A stretch of DNA of 53,069 nucleotides. Origin: an uncultured Alphaproteobacteria bacterium. Lineage in GTDB: Bacteria; Pseudomonadota; Alphaproteobacteria; RF32; CAG-239. The translations under genes were made by a program, and so were the position numbers. The stretch's first letter is position 1; each line of letters starts with the position of its first letter. Shown here in pieces: positions 24,101 to 32,578 of the stretch. The notes beneath the pieces were generated by a model. It did no database searches, was not told the origin of the DNA, and saw only the letters and a list, made by a program, of their open reading frames with translations. Location: assembly GCA_910577095.1 (NCBI GenBank), contig CAJTLY010000014.1, positions 1 through 53,069 of the forward strand, given 5' to 3'.

Positions 24101-25329
24101 ATAAGGTTCCGTACGGCACCAAGATTTTGGTTGCCGAAGGCGCCAAGGTTAAAAAAGGCCAGAAAGTTGCCGAATGGGATCCGTTCACGATTCCGGTCAT
24201 TACCGAAAAAGCCGGTAAAGTTGAGTGGGTTGACCTCATCAACAATATCTCGCTGGAAGAACGTGTTGACGAAACCACCGGTGTGGTTGACAACGTTGTC
24301 ATTGATTGGCATTCGGGAGCAAATTCCGCCAGCCTGAAGCCGGGCATTATCCTCAAAGATAAAGACGGCAATCCGGTCTTGTTTGACAATGGCAAAGACG
24401 TTCGCTACTACTTGTCGGTCGGCGCGATTTTGACAGTTGAAAACGGCGCCGAAGTCAAAGTCGGTGACGTTGTGGCGAGAATTCCGCGCGAAAGTTCCAA
24501 GACCAAGGATATTACCGGCGGTCTGCCGCGGGTGGCCGAGTTGTTTGAAGCCCGCCATCCGAAGGATCAGGCGATTATCTCCGATATTGACGGTATTGTC
24601 GAATTCGGCAAAGACTATAAGGCCAAACAACGGATTACGGTGGTACCGATGAAGGGTGAAGCGATTGAATATCTGATCCCGAAGGGACGCCATCTGGTGG
24701 TTCAGGAAGGCGATGTGGTCAAGAAGGGTGATATGCTGGTCGAAGGTACGCCGGCACCGCATGACATTTTGCGGGTTCTGGGCGTTGAAAAACTGGCCGA
24801 ATATCTGGTTAAGGAAGTTCAGGACGTTTATCGTCTGCAGGGCGTTAAGATCAACGACAAGCATATTGAAGTGATCGTTTCGCAAATGTTGCGCAAGGTT
24901 GAAGTTCGGGTTCCGAACGACACCACCTTCCTCACCGGAGAACAGGTTGACCGTGACGTTTTTGAAGCCGAAAACGCCAAGACGATTGCCGAAGGCGGTG
25001 TTCCGGCCGAAGCCGATCCGATTTTGCTCGGTATTACCAAAGCTTCGCTGCAGACCAAGTCGTTCATTTCGGCGGCTTCCTTCCAGGAAACCACCCGTGT
25101 TCTGACCGAAGCTGCTGTTGAAGGCAAAATCGATCATTTGAGCGGTTTGAAGGAAAACGTTATCGTCGGCCGTTTGATTCCGGCCGGTACCGGTACCGTT
25201 TTGCGCAACCTCAAACGGGTTGCCGCTCAGAATGACAAAGAGATTCTGGCTTTGCGCGAAGCTGCAGCCGAACAGGTTGAAAGCGCCGCGAGCGAAACAC
25301 CGGCTGTTGAGCAGCAACCGGCCGAATAA
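21148..25329 (+). CDS. rpoC: DNA-directed RNA polymerase subunit beta'
   Basis: RpoC supplies the catalytic magnesium site and clamp. The 1393-residue product shows the N-terminal zinc site (CLCGKYKRMKYRGIVCEKCG), the catalytic NADFDGDQMAVH with its three aspartates, the bridge helix/trigger loop region and the second zinc site (CECENGVCAACYG). The ATG at 21148 has TTGGAG 9 bases upstream; an open frame extends back into rpoB but without a ribosome binding site. A terminator follows at 25349. The rpsL-rpsG genes often next to rpoC are absent here; the convergent malQ operon follows instead. Confidence 0.98.
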   Translation: MNEIMKFFGQQPANGDSFDEIKISIASPEQIRSWSYGEVKKPETINYRTFKPERDGLFCARIFGPVKDYECLCGKYKRMKYRGIVCEKCGVEVTLASVRRERMGHIELAAPVAHIWFLKSLPSRISMLTDIGVKALERVLYFESYIVIEPGLTPLGMYEMLSEEQYQEAIDEYGEDSFRAGIGAEAIKEILASIDLEEERKIIRAELKDNASEAKRKKLVKRLKIIEAFLNSNTKPEWMILDVLPVIPPELRPLVPLDGGRFATSDLNDLYRRVINRNNRLKRLLELHAPDIIIRNEKRMLQESVDALFDNGRRSRAITGTNKRPLKSLSDMLKGKQGRFRQNLLGKRVDYSGRSVITVGPELRLQQCGLPKKMALELFKPFVYAKLELYGHATTIKAAKRMVEKERPEVWDILEEVIREHPVLLNRAPTLHRLGIQAFEPVLVEGKAIHLHPLVCTAFNADFDGDQMAVHVPLSVEAQLEARVLMMSTNNILSPASGKPIIVPTQDMVLGIYYLTYDAEGLKGEGSIFADYNEVLLALDAKTVDLHSKIKCRITYIDDNGESRYGIVDTTPGRLMVAEILPQHKDVPFSLVNRLVKKKEIGEIIDIIYRHCGQKETVMFVDRLMSLGFQNACKAGISFGKDDLIVPDAKQELVSETEKQVKEFEQQYQNGLITKGEKYNKVIDIWAACTDKVADEMMKNISKTENGYINSVYMMAHSGARGSAAQMRQVAGMRGLMAKPSGEIIEQPIISNFKEGLTVLEYFNSTHGARKGLADTALKTANSGYLTRRLVDVAQDVVVTEQDCGTERGIIVRPVVDGGNVIVSIGERILGRTIQEDVIHPETGEVLLKKGKLITEDDVEIVEKAGVEQVRIRSVLTCECENGVCAACYGRDLARGTPVNIGEAVGVIAAQSIGEPGTQLTMRTFHIGGAASKSAEQSTVEVPFAGVLKLENNHTVTNSEGHIIVLSRNCEIVIVDGNEREKSRHKVPYGTKILVAEGAKVKKGQKVAEWDPFTIPVITEKAGKVEWVDLINNISLEERVDETTGVVDNVVIDWHSGANSASLKPGIILKDKDGNPVLFDNGKDVRYYLSVGAILTVENGAEVKVGDVVARIPRESSKTKDITGGLPRVAELFEARHPKDQAIISDIDGIVEFGKDYKAKQRITVVPMKGEAIEYLIPKGRHLVVQEGDVVKKGDMLVEGTPAPHDILRVLGVEKLAEYLVKEVQDVYRLQGVKINDKHIEVIVSQMLRKVEVRVPNDTTFLTGEQVDRDVFEAENAKTIAEGGVPAEADPILLGITKASLQTKSFISAASFQETTRVLTEAAVEGKIDHLSGLKENVIVGRLIPAGTGTVLRNLKRVAAQNDKEILALREAAAEQVESAASETPAVEQQPAE

Positions 25330-25348
25330 GCTTTGATCAACTGAAAAT

Positions 25349-25382
25349 AAAAAGCCGTCGGTTAAAACCGGCGGCTTTTTTC
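25349..25382 (+). terminator. Intrinsic terminator after rpoC
   Basis: AAAGCCGTCGGTT and AACCGGCGGCTTT arms (one G-T pair) around a two-base loop are followed by TTTT. Confidence 0.85.
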
Positions 25383-25494
25383 GGATACGGGGAAGACAGA
25401 GAAAATATCTAATCCTAAAAAACAACAAAACCGGTATGAAAAACGAATTGTCGAGCGTAAAATTGAAATATAAAAAGCAGAAAAATTCAAAAAC

Positions 25495-25526
25495 TGCCTC
25501 AAAAAAAGGATCATTTTTTTGATACA
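25495..25526 (+). repeat. 32-bp palindrome C1 (orphan array)
   Basis: TGCCTC, A7, centre GGATCA (25508-25513), T7, GATACA. First of three family members in the gene-free space between rpoC and malQ; its centre is exactly 132 bp before that of C2. Confidence 0.85.
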
Positions 25527-25550
25527 ACAAAGGTTATAATAATCTCATTT

Positions 25551-25579
25551 TGAAAAATCAAGTTTAAGCCCTTTATAAT
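25551..25579 (+). promoter_or_regulatory. Candidate promoter inside the orphan array
   Basis: A TTGAAA box at about 25550 and TATAAT (25574-25579) are 18 bases apart. The following ATACACAATTT is also present in the adhesin B leader at the same distance (62-63 bases) from the next palindrome centre. There is no gene downstream; transcription would run to the bidirectional hairpin at 25834-25868, giving an RNA of about 285 bases. Confidence 0.4.
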
Positions 25580-25626
25580 ACACAATTTTATTCTTGTTTT
25601 CAGAAATCGCATATCCATACTTATTC

Positions 25627-25658
25627 TATAGCAAAAAAATGATCCTTTTTTTGCTACA
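25627..25658 (+). repeat. 32-bp palindrome C2 (orphan array)
   Basis: TATAGC, A7, centre TGATCC (25640-25645), T7, GCTACA. The outer arms differ from other copies, yet each change is matched in the partner arm except the first base pair, which argues that the pairing is kept by selection or copying. Confidence 0.85.
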
Positions 25659-25722
25659 GTTTCAATTTATCTCAACCATCAGAAAATACTTGACTTTATT
25701 TTTTCAAAAGATTTAATAAAAA

Positions 25723-25754
25723 TGTTGAAATAAAAGGATCCTTTTTAGATATCC
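25723..25754 (+). repeat. Degenerate palindrome C3 (orphan array)
   Basis: Shorter arms (TAAAA, centre GGATCC at 25736-25741, TTTTTA) at 96 bp from C2. It is related by centre and A/T arms only. Confidence 0.45.
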
Positions 25755-25833
25755 TTCCCCTCTTTGTCGCCAAATCACTTGTCAAATTAACCTGCAAAAT
25801 ATCGTTTGCCGGAAAGCGATCTTCTGCTTTTCA

Positions 25834-25868
25834 ACAAAAAAATCCCCCGAAAATCGGGGAATTTTTTA
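25834..25868. terminator. Bidirectional terminator (end of malQ operon)
   Basis: AAAAAATCCCCCGA and TCGGGGAATTTTTT arms give T runs on both strands. It ends the glgB-glgX-malQ transcript on the minus strand. Confidence 0.8.
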
Positions 25869-25892
25869 TAAGAAATCATTTGTTGTTTGCAG

Positions 25893-28040
25893 TTATCTTT
25901 CTTTTTTGATTGCCGCAACATTACGGTAATAGGCCAGCGAATTTTCCATATCTTCGAGATTCACCGGCAGTTTGCGGCGCCAGTTGGGATGTTTGTCACG
26001 GTCGGTTCCCGGCAGGTTTTGCAGTTTGTCGACCTGAAAAACATCCTCGGGCTGCACCAAAAAGATTTTTGAATTGCTGCGGGCCATAAAACGGTGGACC
26101 GCTTCTTCCAGCCCTTCCGGATATCCCTCGCCGAACAGATAGTCGTTGTGACGGCGGTTATCTTCCGGCCAAACCTGATTTTCATCCAGAGCTTTCAGCA
26201 GTTTCCAACGATCGGCTTCGCGTTTATGATAATTATCGGCCATTTCCTGATCGCTGCCGATGATTCCCAACCGGCGCGACAGGGCAATGTCATAACCAAA
26301 CCACCACATCTTAAGCGGCGCCATATCATGAGTTCCGACCGAAGTCACAACATTTTCGGGGTACTGATACGGCGATTTGAAATCACCCCACCCGGCGTCC
26401 CAGCGCTCGCTCCACAAAACGCTCATCGACATGATGCCGCGAGCCGCAATCTTGTCAAGAAAGCCCTCCGGAATATTACCGATGCTTTCGCCGACGATCA
26501 TGCAACGGTTCAGGTGACTTTCGATCGCAACGATGTTCAGCATATCTTCAAAATTGTACATAATATAGGTACCGGCAGCACCGGCGGCTTCGGGTATCAC
26601 AAACAGGCGCATCAGACTCATCACATGGTCCAGACGCAACGCTCCCGCGCCTTCTGCCGCCGCGCGGATAATTTTGATAAACGGCTGATAAGCACGGGCT
26701 TTTAACTCAAACGGATTAAAAGCACCGAGATTCCATTTTTGTCCGGTGGGGAAGAAAATGTCCGGCGGTGCGCCGGCGCCGCTCTCACGCAAATACAATC
26801 CGTCATCACTCCACAACTCGGCACTGTCGCGGCCGACACCGACCGGCAAGTCGCGGTAAATGCCGATTTTCAACCCCGAATCCTTAACATGAGCCGAAAC
26901 GGCACATAACTGACGCTCGGCTTCAAACTGCAAAAACTTGAAAAAGTCGAGACGTTCGGCCTGCTCTTTGCGATATTTTTTTACGGCAGCCGTCGTCGGT
27001 TTGCGGAATTCTTTTTCCCAAGCGCGCCACCCGCCCCAATGAGTTTGCCATTTATCCTCGTATAAGGCTTGAAAAGTGACCAGATTTTCCAAACTTTCCC
27101 CCTTGCAACGGCAGAATTTTTCAAATTCGCGCATTCTTTCGGGATCTTGCCGCATCCGTTGATACAAAGCCTTCAGCACTTTAATCTTGAGGGGATAGAC
27201 CCGCCCGTATTCGATCGTCTCCGAGGCATTGAGCTCGGCAATTTCGGACTCAACCGCGTAACGATCCTCGGGGCAAAACTCCGGCACTTTTTCGACGTCA
27301 ATATAGATCGGATTCAAAAACAGGCGGCTGACCGACGAGTACGGACTCGCCTCTTCGGGAAAACAATGGCCGAGGACATTGACGGGATTCAATCCGATGA
27401 TATCGGCACCGCACCGGCCGCACATACCGACAAAATCGTACAGATCGGTAAAATCGCCGATTCCCCAGTTGCGGCGACTGCGCAAAGAATACAACTGAAC
27501 ACTGAAACCCCACAGTTTCTTTTCGTCAAGGCCGGGCATCCGGTAACATTTGTCGGGCGCAACCGCAAGCAAGGTGCCGTAGGTGCCGCCGGCCGTAGTC
27601 AGCTTGGCATCATAGTAACCGATTTCAACTTCGGAAGTAATTTCAATTTCCAGCTTTTGATACTTTTTGCCCGCAACAACGCGACTCTCGGGAAGCGTGA
27701 GGACAACAAAGGAAACATCTCTCTCGACACCGGTCTGGCGGCTGGTGAGCGTCAGACCGAAATCGCCTTCGGCTTCCGCCTCCGAAACCACTGCGTCAAA
27801 AACCTTGCGATTCTGCAAAACCACATACACCGGCTCCAGAACATTTTGCCAACGACGGTTGTCCAACGCCCGCAGCGAACGCGCCACCTCGCCGGCATTG
27901 CCGGCCTTAAAGCCCAACACGCCGGCAAAAAATCGTACCGTGTCTTCGCTGACCTGATGACTGCCGGTTTTTAATCCGACGTCGGTATAAGCAGTTGCAA
28001 TGCCGAGACGGTCCGCCAATAGTTGCAGTTTTTCATCCAT
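25893..28040 (-). CDS. malQ: 4-alpha-glucanotransferase (amylomaltase)
   Basis: MalQ transfers maltosyl and longer glucan segments between alpha-1,4-glucans and releases glucose; with glycogen phosphorylase it recycles short oligosaccharides. The 715-residue product is the long E. coli-type form with an N-terminal extension before the GH77 barrel (from about residue 130). Active-site blocks are seen: the nucleophile in RLDHVMSLMRLF (about 469), the acid/base Glu in VGESIGNIPEG (about 517; many relatives have GED) and GTHDMAP (about 571). AGGGGA precedes the ATG. It starts 11 bases after glgX, third gene of the glgB-glgX-malQ operon. Confidence 0.93.
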   Translation of the reverse strand: MDEKLQLLADRLGIATAYTDVGLKTGSHQVSEDTVRFFAGVLGFKAGNAGEVARSLRALDNRRWQNVLEPVYVVLQNRKVFDAVVSEAEAEGDFGLTLTSRQTGVERDVSFVVLTLPESRVVAGKKYQKLEIEITSEVEIGYYDAKLTTAGGTYGTLLAVAPDKCYRMPGLDEKKLWGFSVQLYSLRSRRNWGIGDFTDLYDFVGMCGRCGADIIGLNPVNVLGHCFPEEASPYSSVSRLFLNPIYIDVEKVPEFCPEDRYAVESEIAELNASETIEYGRVYPLKIKVLKALYQRMRQDPERMREFEKFCRCKGESLENLVTFQALYEDKWQTHWGGWRAWEKEFRKPTTAAVKKYRKEQAERLDFFKFLQFEAERQLCAVSAHVKDSGLKIGIYRDLPVGVGRDSAELWSDDGLYLRESGAGAPPDIFFPTGQKWNLGAFNPFELKARAYQPFIKIIRAAAEGAGALRLDHVMSLMRLFVIPEAAGAAGTYIMYNFEDMLNIVAIESHLNRCMIVGESIGNIPEGFLDKIAARGIMSMSVLWSERWDAGWGDFKSPYQYPENVVTSVGTHDMAPLKMWWFGYDIALSRRLGIIGSDQEMADNYHKREADRWKLLKALDENQVWPEDNRRHNDYLFGEGYPEGLEEAVHRFMARSNSKIFLVQPEDVFQVDKLQNLPGTDRDKHPNWRRKLPVNLEDMENSLAYYRNVAAIKKER

Positions 28041-28051
28041 AATATTTTCCC

Positions 28052-30127
28052 CTACTTTTTGATTTCAAACAATAATACGCTCCATGCCGGAATTTCTGCC
28101 ACCGCTCCCGAACGAACGTTTTTGTGGCCCGTAAATTTGTCGGAAGTGTCCAGCAGCAAATTCCAACTGAGGCCTTTGCCGAGCATCGGCAATTTCCAAG
28201 CCTGACGGATGTCGTTGGCATTAAATATGCCCAAAATAAAGCGGTCGCCGCGATGGATACAATAAGACAGCGATTTGCGACTGCCGTCATACCAGTCGGC
28301 GTCGACAAATTCCTTGCCGGTTTCGTTATACCAAGTCAGATCCTTAATTCCGTCCGGACCGTGTTTGCCGCTGAAGAAATGCTTTTTATCAAAAATTTTC
28401 AATTTGCGGCGCAAACGGATAAGGCTTCGGACAAAGCGGGTAAACTCGCGTCCCTGTTGATCAATCGCTTCCCACGCCAACCAGGTCAAAACATTATCCT
28501 GGCAATACGGATTGTTATTGCCCAACTGCTGATGCAGAAACTCGTCGCCGGCAAAAATCATCGGGGTGCCGAACGAAAGCAGCAGCGTCGCCATCATCGC
28601 CCTCATTCGCAAACGGCGGTTTTCGATCACGGCTTGATTATCGCTCTCACCTTCCTGCCCCGAGTTCCAACTCCAGTTGGCGTTGGTACCGTCGCGGTTG
28701 TCTTCGCCGTTGGCGGAGTTGTGCTTGAGATTATAACTGACCAAATCGTTTAAGCTAAAACCGTCATGGGCGGTTACAAAATTGACGCTGCTCCAGATAT
28801 CGCGATTATGATAATTGAAAATATCACTGGAGCCCGAAATGCGGCTGGCCAATTCGGCCGTCTGATATTGATCGCCTTTCCAAAAACGGCGCACCACGTC
28901 CCGGTAACGGTCGTTCCATTCTCCCCATCCGGGCGGAAACGCGCCTAACTGGTAACCGCCGGCACCGACATCCCACGGTTCGGCAATCAGTTTCACATCT
29001 TTTAAAACCGGATCCTGACGTATCGCATATAAAAAACCGCATTCGGTGGTGAAGTTGGTTTTCTTGCGGCACAACGCCGTCGTCAAATCAAAACGAAAAC
29101 CGTCGACGTGCATCACTTCGGTCCAATAACGCAACGAATCCAATATCAAACGCACCACATACGGGTTTTCGGCATTGATCGAAGCGCCGCAACCGGTACT
29201 GTCATAGTAATACCGCTTGTTTTCGGAATTGAGCGTATAGTATGAGGCATTGTCAATACCGCGATAACAAAGTGTCGGCCCCAACTGGTTGCCCTCGCCG
29301 GTATGATTGTAAACCACGTCCAGAATCACTTCCAACCCGTGCCGATGATAAAGCTTGACCATATTTTTAAATTCGTTGATATCATCGCAAGACAAATAAG
29401 ACTGTTCGGGCGCAAAAAAGCTGCTGCTCTCATAACCCCAGTAATTGTTGCGGGGAAACCCCTTCTGATGGCGGTTGCCGAAATAGGCATGAATCGGCAA
29501 CAATTCCACCGCGGTTACACCCAATCCTTTAAGGTAACCGGCAACCGTTTCCGACCCCATGCCGGCAAAGGTGCCGCGGCGGCGATCGGGAATTTCGGGA
29601 TGCAGCTTGGTAAAACCGCGTACATGCGTCTCATAAATAATTGTTTCGTTAAAGGCATAGCCGGGCCGCCGGTCCCCTTCCCAATCGTAAAGATCGTCAA
29701 CCACCACCGACTTGGGTACGTACGGCGCACTGTCCAACTCGTTAAAAGACAAATCCTTGTCCGGACTGTCGGGATTATAACCGAAAATCGCCTTATGCCA
29801 AATCAGCTTGCCGCTCAGTTTTTTGCCGTAAGGATCAAACAACAGTTTGTTGGGATTGAAGCGATGCCCTTCTTCCGGTTTATACGGTCCGTATACCCGG
29901 TAGCCGTAAATCTGCCCCGGCTTTAATCCGGCCACGTAAACGTGCCAAATATTGTTATCGTTGCTTTCAATGGCAATACGGTCAGTCTCTTCGGTTCCGC
30001 TTTTATTGAACAAACACAGTTCCACTTTTGAAGCATGGGCGGAAAAAAGGGCAAAGTTTACCCCTTTTCCGTCAAAAACCGATCCCAGCGGATATGAGGT
30101 TCCCGGTTGCGTTTTCAAATTGCTCAT
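28052..30127 (-). CDS. glgX: Glycogen debranching enzyme GlgX
   Basis: GlgX hydrolyses alpha-1,6 branches of phosphorylase-trimmed glycogen, releasing short maltooligosaccharides. The 691-residue product has an N-terminal CBM48 module (SYPLGSVFDGKGVNFALFSAHASKVELCLF), then a GH13 barrel with the nucleophile in DGFRFDLTTAL (about 346), the acid/base Glu in IAEPWDVGAGG (about 383) and TAHDGFSLNDLVSYN. The GH13_11 layout and length match GlgX rather than pullulanase. It lies 26 bases after glgB and 11 bases before malQ, so its oligosaccharide products meet MalQ made from the same transcript. Confidence 0.94.
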   Translation of the reverse strand: MSNLKTQPGTSYPLGSVFDGKGVNFALFSAHASKVELCLFNKSGTEETDRIAIESNDNNIWHVYVAGLKPGQIYGYRVYGPYKPEEGHRFNPNKLLFDPYGKKLSGKLIWHKAIFGYNPDSPDKDLSFNELDSAPYVPKSVVVDDLYDWEGDRRPGYAFNETIIYETHVRGFTKLHPEIPDRRRGTFAGMGSETVAGYLKGLGVTAVELLPIHAYFGNRHQKGFPRNNYWGYESSSFFAPEQSYLSCDDINEFKNMVKLYHRHGLEVILDVVYNHTGEGNQLGPTLCYRGIDNASYYTLNSENKRYYYDSTGCGASINAENPYVVRLILDSLRYWTEVMHVDGFRFDLTTALCRKKTNFTTECGFLYAIRQDPVLKDVKLIAEPWDVGAGGYQLGAFPPGWGEWNDRYRDVVRRFWKGDQYQTAELASRISGSSDIFNYHNRDIWSSVNFVTAHDGFSLNDLVSYNLKHNSANGEDNRDGTNANWSWNSGQEGESDNQAVIENRRLRMRAMMATLLLSFGTPMIFAGDEFLHQQLGNNNPYCQDNVLTWLAWEAIDQQGREFTRFVRSLIRLRRKLKIFDKKHFFSGKHGPDGIKDLTWYNETGKEFVDADWYDGSRKSLSYCIHRGDRFILGIFNANDIRQAWKLPMLGKGLSWNLLLDTSDKFTGHKNVRSGAVAEIPAWSVLLFEIKK

Positions 30128-30153
30128 TTTTGTTTCTCCCGGCGTTTAATATA

Positions 30154-32352
30154 TTATCGCACCGGTTTGATAACAACCATCGAAAGCGCCGGCAGCGTAA
30201 CCTGGATCGAGTATGGTTTGCCGTTCCACTCCTGCCGCTGGGCACCGCGGACGCCGTCATTCTTGACGCCGCTGCCCCAATAGTTTTTGTCATCGCTGTT
30301 AAAAATTTCCTGATAGCCGCAGTTTTCGGGAACACCGATCCGGTAATCGGGACGAACCACCGGCGTAAAATTGCATATCACAATCAGGTAATCGCCCGGA
30401 GTTTCGCCTTTGCGGATATAGGAGATAACGCTGTCGGCGGCGTTGGCATGTTCCAGCCATTCAAAACCGCGGTAATCGAAATCGGCTTCATACAACGGCG
30501 CATTGCCCTTATACATCAGGTTGAGGTCACGCACGCAATTTTGTATTCCCCGATACATCGGATATTGCAGCAAATGCCAGCGCAGGCTTTCGTCACAGTT
30601 CCATTCCCAGTCCTGGCCGAACTCACACCCCATAAACAGCAGTTTTTTGCCGGGATGAGTGTACATAAAGCCGTAATAGGCGCGCAGGTTGGCAAACTTC
30701 TGCCACTCGTCACCCGGCATTTTACACAACATCGACCCCTTGCCGTGAACGACTTCATCATGAGAAATCGGCAGAATAAAGTTTTCGTTAAACGCATAGA
30801 GCAAACCAAACGTAAGCAGGCCGTGATGATATTGACGATAGATCGGGTCTTTGCCGATATAGCGCAGAGTATCGTTCATCCACCCCATATTCCACTTATA
30901 ACCGAACCCGAGACCGCCCATCGAAGTCGGGCGCGAGACCATCGGCCATGCGGTCGACTCTTCGGCACAGGTACAGGCGCCGCAATCCAAACCGTAAACC
31001 AGTTCGTTCATCCGCCGCAGAAAGGCGATTGCTTCCAAATTCTCGTTACCGCCGTAAATGTTGGGAATCCACTCGCCGGGATTGCGGGAATAATCGAGAT
31101 AAAGCATTGAAGCCACCGCGTCCACCCGCAGGCCGTCAATGTGATATTCCCTCAGCCAGTAAAGAGCATTGGTGCACAAATAGTTAAAAACTTCGGTACG
31201 ACCGTAGTTATAAATTTTGGTTCCCCAGTCTTTGTGTTCGCCTTTGCGCGGATCGGCGTGCTCATAGAGATGAGTGCCGTCAAATTCGCACAACCCGTGA
31301 CCGTCCTTCGGAAAATGGGCCGGGACCCAGTCCATGATCACCGCAATCCCCGACTGGTGAAATTTGTCAATCAGGTAGCGCAGATCGTCGGGGGTACCGA
31401 AACGGCTGGTCGGCGCAAACATGCCGACCACCTGATAGCCCCACGAGGCATCCAGCGGATGTTCGGCCAGCGGCAAAAATTCGACATGCGTAAAACCCAT
31501 ATTGGTGACATAAGGAACCAACGTATCGGCCATTTCGCGATAGCTGAGATATTCTGATCCGCCGTCTCCTTTCCGACGCCACGAACCGGCGTGCACTTCA
31601 TAGATCGACATCGGACCGTTGAGTCGGCTGTGGCGATCGGGACGGCTCATCCACTCTTCGTCGTTCCAGTGATAATGGTTCAGGTCGTAAACGATAGAAG
31701 CGTTTTGCGGTCTTTTTTCGGCATAAAAACCGACCGGATCCGACTTGACCAAAATATAATTTTCCTGAGTTTTGATTTCGTATTTATAAACTTCGCCTTC
31801 GCCGAGACCGGGAATAAAAATATCCCACACGCCGCAAGTCGGATATTTGCGCATCACGCAGGTGCGGCCGTCCCAGTTATTAAAGTTTCCGACCACCGAA
31901 ACCCGTTTGGCGTTCGGTGCCCAGACGGCAAAGCTGACGCCCTTTACACCGTCTTGTTCGCACGGATGCGCGCCGAGCTTTTTATACATCTCCAGGTGGT
32001 TTCCTTCGCCCAGCAGGTAGATGTCAATATCGCCCAGCGTCGGCTGAAAACGATAGGTGTCTTCCGCCTCATAAACTTCGCCGCGGTCATTTTCGATTTT
32101 GAAACGATAAGAAAAATTTTCTCCGACGCCGAGATTGATCTGAAAGAAACCGCGCGGATCCAAACAACTCATCATTCCGCAGGAACCGCCCAAACGATCC
32201 AGCACTTCAACAGACCTGGCGTGGGGCTGCCAGGCGCGGATAAATACATTTTTGCTTCCTTTGTCGCGGTGAATGCCGAGCACGGCAAAAACATTGTCAT
32301 GGTTGCCTTCGATCACGGCGTTCATCTCTGCGTCCGATAATAAATTTTCCAT
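30154..32352 (-). CDS. glgB: 1,4-alpha-glucan branching enzyme GlgB
   Basis: GlgB cuts an alpha-1,4 chain and rejoins it through an alpha-1,6 bond, making glycogen branches. The 732-residue product is the full two-CBM48 form: an N1 domain (residues about 1-115), CBM48 (KGVSFAVWAPNAKRVSVVGNFNNWDG) and a GH13_9 barrel with GLRVDAVASMLYLDYSR (nucleophile about 409), the AEESTAWP acid/base segment and LPISHDEVVHGKGSM. It heads the glgB-glgX-malQ operon and has a strong minus-strand promoter at 32403-32431. No glycogen synthase or ADP-glucose pyrophosphorylase gene is in the window; the phosphorylase is at 47408. Confidence 0.96.
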   Translation of the reverse strand: MENLLSDAEMNAVIEGNHDNVFAVLGIHRDKGSKNVFIRAWQPHARSVEVLDRLGGSCGMMSCLDPRGFFQINLGVGENFSYRFKIENDRGEVYEAEDTYRFQPTLGDIDIYLLGEGNHLEMYKKLGAHPCEQDGVKGVSFAVWAPNAKRVSVVGNFNNWDGRTCVMRKYPTCGVWDIFIPGLGEGEVYKYEIKTQENYILVKSDPVGFYAEKRPQNASIVYDLNHYHWNDEEWMSRPDRHSRLNGPMSIYEVHAGSWRRKGDGGSEYLSYREMADTLVPYVTNMGFTHVEFLPLAEHPLDASWGYQVVGMFAPTSRFGTPDDLRYLIDKFHQSGIAVIMDWVPAHFPKDGHGLCEFDGTHLYEHADPRKGEHKDWGTKIYNYGRTEVFNYLCTNALYWLREYHIDGLRVDAVASMLYLDYSRNPGEWIPNIYGGNENLEAIAFLRRMNELVYGLDCGACTCAEESTAWPMVSRPTSMGGLGFGYKWNMGWMNDTLRYIGKDPIYRQYHHGLLTFGLLYAFNENFILPISHDEVVHGKGSMLCKMPGDEWQKFANLRAYYGFMYTHPGKKLLFMGCEFGQDWEWNCDESLRWHLLQYPMYRGIQNCVRDLNLMYKGNAPLYEADFDYRGFEWLEHANAADSVISYIRKGETPGDYLIVICNFTPVVRPDYRIGVPENCGYQEIFNSDDKNYWGSGVKNDGVRGAQRQEWNGKPYSIQVTLPALSMVVIKPVR

Positions 32353-32402
32353 ATAATAACCTCTAAATTTTGAACTTAAAAAAGCACGGCTCTTTAAATT
32401 TA

Positions 32403-32431
32403 TCTATAATTTCTTATCTATAGAATTGCAA
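32403..32431 (-). promoter_or_regulatory. Promoter of glgB-glgX-malQ
   Basis: On the minus strand TTGCAA (32431-32426) and TATAGA (32408-32403) are 17 bases apart. Confidence 0.6.
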
Positions 32432-32481
32432 GTAAATAACATCACAAATACATTTTTATTTGGTTAAGATATCTGATCACT

Positions 32482-32516
32482 GATTAATTATTGATTTTAT
32501 GCAGATTAATTATTGA
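32482..32516 (+). repeat. 13-bp direct repeat, possible operator
   Basis: GATTAATTATTGA occurs at 32482-32494 and again at 32504-32516, 22 bp apart (about two helical turns). It sits between the divergent glgB and DUF2934 promoters; the second copy overlaps the TTGACG -35 box (32513-32518) of the rightward promoter. Confidence 0.5.
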
Positions 32517-32578
32517 CGGATAAAATTTTGTATGTATATTGAATAATGTTTAACCGAACTTTTTATTTGGAGTAAGTT

